Shown one piece after another: positions 59,640 to 64,000 of a stretch of DNA of 64,000 nucleotides. A model generated the notes under the pieces. That model had not been told where the DNA came from and made no database searches. It saw only the letters and a list, made by a program, of their open reading frames with translations. The translations under genes and the position numbers were made by a program. How positions within the stretch are numbered: position 1 is the first letter of the stretch; each line of letters begins with the position of its first letter. Source of the stretch: Craterostigma plantagineum (lineage: Eukaryota > Streptophyta > Magnoliopsida > Lamiales > Linderniaceae); contig JAPQWV010001107.1 in NCBI GenBank assembly GCA_027422505.1, positions 60,446 to 124,445 of the forward strand, in the 5' to 3' direction.

Positions 59640-61143
59640 GCTCTTTGCCTAAGTAATGCGTGGCTCCCCCCTAGGCGAGGAAACCTTGCCGTCACCAGTG
59701 TATGAGCGCCCATTCTATGGACCCGATGGTCTCGGACCCGAGGTAGCATCTCCCGACCACATGTACCCTCAGTCGATGTTGATGGTTCCCTAGAGGGTGA
59801 GACCTCTTTCGTAGTAGCGGCCCACCTTTGAACTTGCCGCCACTCTCCGTTAGCATCAGCCTCTGGTCCGCCGCACCGACCACTGTTGTACGGCATCCAA
59901 AGGCTTCCCCGCTCTCTTAGTTGTAGTGTTCATTCCCTCTTGGCGATTCAAGGGCAGGAGGTAGTCGAGTGAGTCACACAGCACAAGTCACGCACTTCGT
60001 TGGCCACCACTCATACTCCGCCCGTACTTGGACTACGTCAGCAGTCCCACCATGCTCCGCAGGTATGCGAATCTTAAACTTCTCCACATATGGCTCGTGA
60101 AGATTCTTCATAATACAAACCCACGCAAAGTCGATACGCTCCATATTTGTAGTGATACTATCCGTAAAGAGGGACGACCCACCGCGCTAGCAACGAACCC
60201 CATACCCGCCGGCATCCAGAATTCCCCAGGCACATCCCACATTTGACTCATAGAGGAACTTCAACATGGTCCCCTCTTAGCGAAGGACATGCCCGGCCGC
60301 CATAGCTCAAGAAACAACGGCTGCCCCTTCATTAACCACGGCCCGCCCTCAAGTACTCCGTTCATGGCCTCAGCTGAATCAATCTGAACTTGAAAAACCA
60401 TTAAGCGAGGAGCGCGCCTCGATTAGACCAGCCCATGTAGATCGTAAAACCGTTCGACGTGTGGGAAATACGGACGCCGCCCAAGAAGTAGCCAACATGA
60501 GTGAATTCCCATCACGCAAAACCCTGACGAGCCACCTCCCATGTAGGAGCTACCTCAGGGATCCCATCAACAATAATCGCGGGTATAATTCCAGCGAACA
60601 CGCTTTGTCAAATCTCGAGGACCTCTTGCAGTCAACAGCCCATTCTTAACCACTGTGGCGAAGGTCGACAGCCAACACTAGTACCGTAGATGTCACCGGC
60701 GTCGAATATTATCCAAGACAGTTGCGATGGCCGCACCATCCCATCGATATTTGCTGCCCGCGACGGGTCTGAAATTAGAAGGCCGACATCAGAAGAACTG
60801 TAATCGGGAATCCTTCTCATTCATCCTCGATCGATGTGCAAACAGTGGTCCCGGAGGCGTGCCAGGGCGGCGCCGGATTTGTCTACCCCCGTCCACCGGA
60901 TTTCGACGTAAAATAACCGGCCTCGTGACCCCACACCGTGTGATTTGGATCAGCCGTAATCAACGCCGGCAGCTGCTGCTTGGTAAGATCGCCTCTCCAC
61001 AGTCCGCCATGATCCTGGTGGCCCATGATACGACCGGCTAGCGCCCAAACGTCCGCCGTCAAAAGTCGCTTCAAAATCGGGATAATCCGTGCAGAGCGCA
61101 GATAAATCGGGCGTCCGCCACGACGACCCAATCGCCACGGCAA
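59640..61143 (-). pseudogene. LINE ORF1 remnant (DUF4283-like)
   Basis: On the minus strand around 60050-60240, one frame gives VGRP, DSITTNMERIDFAWVCI and a following KFKIRIPAEHGG, matching the zf-CCHC/DUF4283 type nucleic-acid-binding protein of plant L1 elements (family pattern G.PL..D..T....R..FARVCVE). The upstream part (60883-61143) carries HQDHGGLWRGDLTKQQL. No intact frame exists. Confidence 0.55.
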
Positions 61144-61189
61144 TTTTAAGAGCTAAAGAAACGCAGTGATTTTTTTTATAATCTAACGT

Positions 61190-61505
61190 GAGATGGGGGA
61201 TGAGGGAGGGAGATGAGGGAGATGGACGGGGGCGCTGTAGAGGAGGAAGGGAGTTTGGGGAGAGGGGATGAGACCGACGTGGGAGTGGGGGGATAGGCGT
61301 GGTGGAGGGTTAGGGGAGAGGGTAGGTGGTTTGAGAGAGGGGAAGTTGTTGGGAGGAGGAGCGGGAGGAGATGGGACGGTGGTGGAGGGGGTGATGGTTG
61401 GGGATGGCGGTGGAGGGGTTGATGTTTGGGATGGGCGGTGGTGGGTGGTGTGTGGGGTTGGGGGGAAGGGGGGGATGGTAGTGAATCGAGAGAGATGGGG
61501 AGAGG
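61190..61505 (+). repeat. Strand-asymmetric GA/GT-rich tract
   Basis: About 300 bp with G-rich words (GAGGGAGGGAGATGAGGG, GGTGGTGGGTGGTGTGTGGG) on the plus strand and correspondingly C-rich on the other. It opens long Pro-rich or Gly-rich frames that I regard as compositional. It lies upstream of the LINE ORF1 and may be the LINE 5' untranslated region. Confidence 0.6.
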
Positions 61506-61828
61506 TAGGTGCTTGATTTATTAACAACACAAGGGGTTGCGTATAAAGTAAGCATCCCTGAGTATCGTGCATTTCAGATAACCATACGAGAGTATAACAT
61601 AATTTAAATGAGATAATGAAAAAAAAAACGATCGAGCTAACACACAATCATTTTTTTCGGCGATGTTTACACTGATAATTCCACTTTCATTGCATGCCGC
61701 TCAAGAATTATGCCTAATTTGTTTGTAAATAAGAAAAATTGTTAAATGTATATATGTTGGATGATGTTTTTGAAAATAACATATTTTTCTTTGAGAAAGA
61801 TTAAGCCGCAATAAGTCATATTATAGTA

Positions 61829-62071
61829 CTCCTCCCTGTCCCAGCACTTTATCACATAAGTTGCTGGGCACGCAAATTAAGGTGGCATTACTATAATAAT
61901 TGTGGGTTGATATAAACAACTTGCTTAAGTTTATAACATTTTCCTAAGTATTCCACCAAACCCTCCACTTACATTTAAAATGGTGTTAAATTTTTACCCC
62001 AAGAAGGAAAAGGATAAAATTATTGGGACGCCCGTAATGGAAAAATGCGATAAAATTGGCGGGACTGAGGG
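61829..62071. mobile_element. Stowaway-like MITE
   Basis: 243 bp flanked by TA on both sides (61827-61828, 62072-62073), with ends CTCCTCCCTGTCCCAGCA and, complemented, CCCTCAGTCCCGCCA. Shared TTTATC.CA follows. The TA duplication and CTCCCTC-type ends are the Stowaway (Tc1/mariner) pattern. Confidence 0.75.
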
Positions 62072-62209
62072 TATATATTATATGGGACACAACAGAGGAT
62101 CTCATATGAACAACAAACACAGAAACATGTCGATATACGTTAAAGATATATTAGGGCCAACAAAGGATCGATAAATATGGGTGGGAGATGCATCTTGTCG
62201 TGAAGGCAT

Positions 62210-62553
62210 TTGGCAAAATTATAAAAATGGGTCACTAAGTATACCATTTTTTGATTTTGGGTCAGTATGTTTGCCAGTTAAAAACAGGTCACTAAGTATG
62301 TATATAGTAACAAAATTGGGTCACTATTTTACAAAACTAGGTCACTAAGTATGCATATAGTAATAAAACTAGGTCACTAAGTATGCATATAGTTACAAAT
62401 TGGGTCATTAAGTATGTATATAATAGAAAAATAGAGGTCAGAAACCCCAAATTTGTTACTATATACATACTTAATGACCAGTTTTATAACTGGCTAACAT
62501 GGTGACCCTAAAATCGAAAATTTGTATACGACCCATTTTATGATTTTCTAAAG
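62210..62553. mobile_element. Second copy of the TCACTAAGTAT MITE (uninterrupted)
   Basis: Same ends and internal repeats as 46799-47494 (AAAATTATAAAAATGGGTCACTAAGTAT at the left), but without the 381-bp foldback. This gives the empty site for that insertion. Confidence 0.75.
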
Positions 62554-62995
62554 TTTTGTTAACCTGAAAACTTCTCTCCTTACTGTTGGATTGCTACAAT
62601 TATTTTATTACATGAAGGAATACTTGTCGTCAATGTAATAATAAAATATAGTTAAAGACTCTTCATATAAAAAAAAAACGACGAGCAAAGTGAATATATT
62701 TTTGGTTTAGAGGAGACCAGGGTTTTCTTGTATCTTCACGTGTGTACACATCTATATCACGCATCGAACACAATACATTATTTGTATATAACATGTCCCT
62801 CACGATTATTCCCCTCAATTTAATACTTCCGGTTGAGACAACACGTAATATAAATTACACGTAATTGTTTCTTTTTAAAAATTAAAGTAATACATATGTA
62901 TATCATATATAATAGAAAATATCAATCAATCCATGACGATGTCTTAAGCTCCCAACGCCATCTTCGTGTTAATCATCATCAGCTCATCAACGCAT

Positions 62996-63337
62996 TCAAA
63001 GACCTCCGAAACAGCACATCCACTTATTCTGCCAAATTTAATGCACAGTTTTTTTTTTTAGAAAAAAAATAAGCTAAGCCAAGATCAAAGAATATTTCGC
63101 CAAGTTCAAAAAAATTGTATAAAAGACAAGAACCTTTCTTTGATAAGAATAAGGTTGCTGTGTTGGGGGTTATTAGGTGTCTCCTCAATTCTTGTCTTTG
63201 TTGAGCTGCTGATGTGCCTGTGTTCTTCTTCTCGTCCCTCGCCTTCGCGAATATCACTGTGAATCCATCGCAGATGATGGATTATTCACGTCCCACTCCC
63301 CAAATTTCGGCATGGTCGCAACCCCTATTTTCGTGCT
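62996..63337 (-). CDS. NOI/RIN4-family small protein (frame breaks)
   Basis: Exon 3 is 62996-63022 (WMCCFGGL then TGA) and exon 2 about 63134-63337; the first short exon upstream was not located. Exon 2 encodes the NOI motif MPKFGEWDVNNPSSA followed, one base out of frame near 63276, by DGFTVIFAKARDEKK and a Gln/Ser-rich stretch ending PYSYQRK at the donor. NOI proteins resemble RIN4, a plasma-membrane regulator of immunity; the C-terminal Cys pair is the usual acylation site. Length is typical of the small NOI members. A second frame change near 63180 precedes the donor. I am sure of the family, less of the exact start. Confidence 0.75.
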
Positions 63338-63339
63338 GC

Positions 63340-64000
63340 AATAATATATAAATATATTCGTCATTCTAATCTTGATCATGGTTATATTATGGTAGTAGAT
63401 AACGAGAGGGGACAATAAAGGTAATAATATATATGTACACTACAGGCGATTCATATCATATCCATTTCCATAATTCATGCAATAAGCCTTAATTGAGGAA
63501 AATATGCTCGAGGTTTAAGGGGGGACGAAACATTTTCGTAAACCATCGAGAAACCTCGTCATATAACATACGATTCTCATCAATGTAATGAAACTCACAG
63601 ACGTCATTGGAGAATGTAGGAATGGCCTCGGATGTTTTTGAGATGGCGACAAAAATTGATATCTTGTGTATGAGATGCACAGAAGAAAAAAAAAAGGAAA
63701 AGATAAAGAAATAAATAGTAATTAGAATTCAAGAAATTTTGGAAATAGTTATTTGGAGAGAGAGAACCCACAACAATGATCTCAACAACCCATATAAATA
63801 TATTTATATGTATATATAGAGAGAGATGGAGATCTATATCAACTAATTTGCTTTTAGTTGCGTAATTGCTATCGCATTTTCGCCCCCTCTAACGGTACAA
63901 CTGTTCTTCAATAACGTCCCGACTTCCCAATTATACCAAACAATCTCCCTATTTTAGGATGTACCACAAATTCAACTGCATACTTTCGATTCCAGACATT
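63340..64000. other. Window end without a recognised gene
   Basis: Probably the first intron and promoter of the NOI gene, and further upstream sequence. A TATATATATA/GAGAGA stretch is present at about 63795-63830. Confidence 0.4.

Larger units (their letters stand above)
53940..61150 (-). mobile_element. LINE (L1-type) retrotransposon, split by an LTR
   Basis: Minus-strand order: ORF1 (about 59640-61143), endonuclease (58821-59637), then after the LTR at 56812-58798 the reverse transcriptase (55045-56740) and a C-terminal zf-RVT segment (54208-54616). No poly-A tail is visible at the low-coordinate end, next to the arabinogalactan gene. All parts have frame breaks, so it is inactive. Confidence 0.85.

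Noticed and set aside
61183..61647. A 154-residue Pro-rich frame resembling an extensin
   Set aside because: It is the C-rich strand of a skewed tract, lacks a signal peptide and SPPPP pattern, and is more simply compositional.

Overview
The window is nuclear DNA from a flowering plant, most likely a eudicot. It has spliced genes of plant-specific families (AGCVIII kinase, NOI/RIN4, arabinogalactan protein, uridine kinase-UPRT fusion) and dense plant transposable elements. No prokaryotic operons, CRISPR arrays, rRNA genes or intact tRNA genes are seen.

Positions 1-22.6 kb are a stack of nested LTR retrotransposons, all reading on the minus strand. Copia element A (257-10433) was split by Copia element C (1879-6993, 5-bp duplication ATCTG) and by a hAT-like element (7413-8145). 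Next to it lies Copia element B (10498 to about 22600), of the same family as A. B was split by an Athila-like Ty3/Gypsy element (11908-21921, duplication GTGTT, tRNA-Asp primer site). All pol genes here are broken.

Positions 22.6-30.6 kb are AT-rich spacer with a Tourist-like MITE, then an AGCVIII (D6PK-like) protein kinase and a damaged glucose-6-phosphate 1-epimerase-like gene, both on the plus strand. Positions 30.6-40.6 kb hold Helitron-like ends and a decayed Mutator-like region: a minus-strand transposase and a plus-strand DUF1985 piece, bracketed by three arrays of a GGGACCC-centred repeat. A tRNA-like sequence inside a hAT-type element and a separate 1.8-kb Mutator-like element with a 9-bp duplication follow.

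Positions 40.8-53.8 kb are gene-rich: a TruB pseudouridine synthase (+) tail-to-tail with a uridine kinase/UPRT (-), a small uncharacterised basic protein (+), an ESF2/ABT1-type rRNA-processing factor (+) and an arabinogalactan protein (+). MITEs and a Helitron lie between them. Positions 53.9-61.2 kb are a minus-strand LINE split by a divergent Athila-type LTR carrying a poly-G tract. The last 3 kb hold a Stowaway MITE, a MITE copy and a small NOI/RIN4-family gene (-).

Almost every host gene is recognisable over its full length but interrupted by one or more single-base frame breaks, many in short homopolymers. The two Gypsy LTRs also differ more by one-base indels than by substitutions. Uncorrected assembly indels are the simplest reading for most of these breaks, although the epimerase gene has additional lesions that look like real decay. 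No single unambiguous new system was found; the GGGACCC arrays around the Mutator-like genes are the least explained structure.
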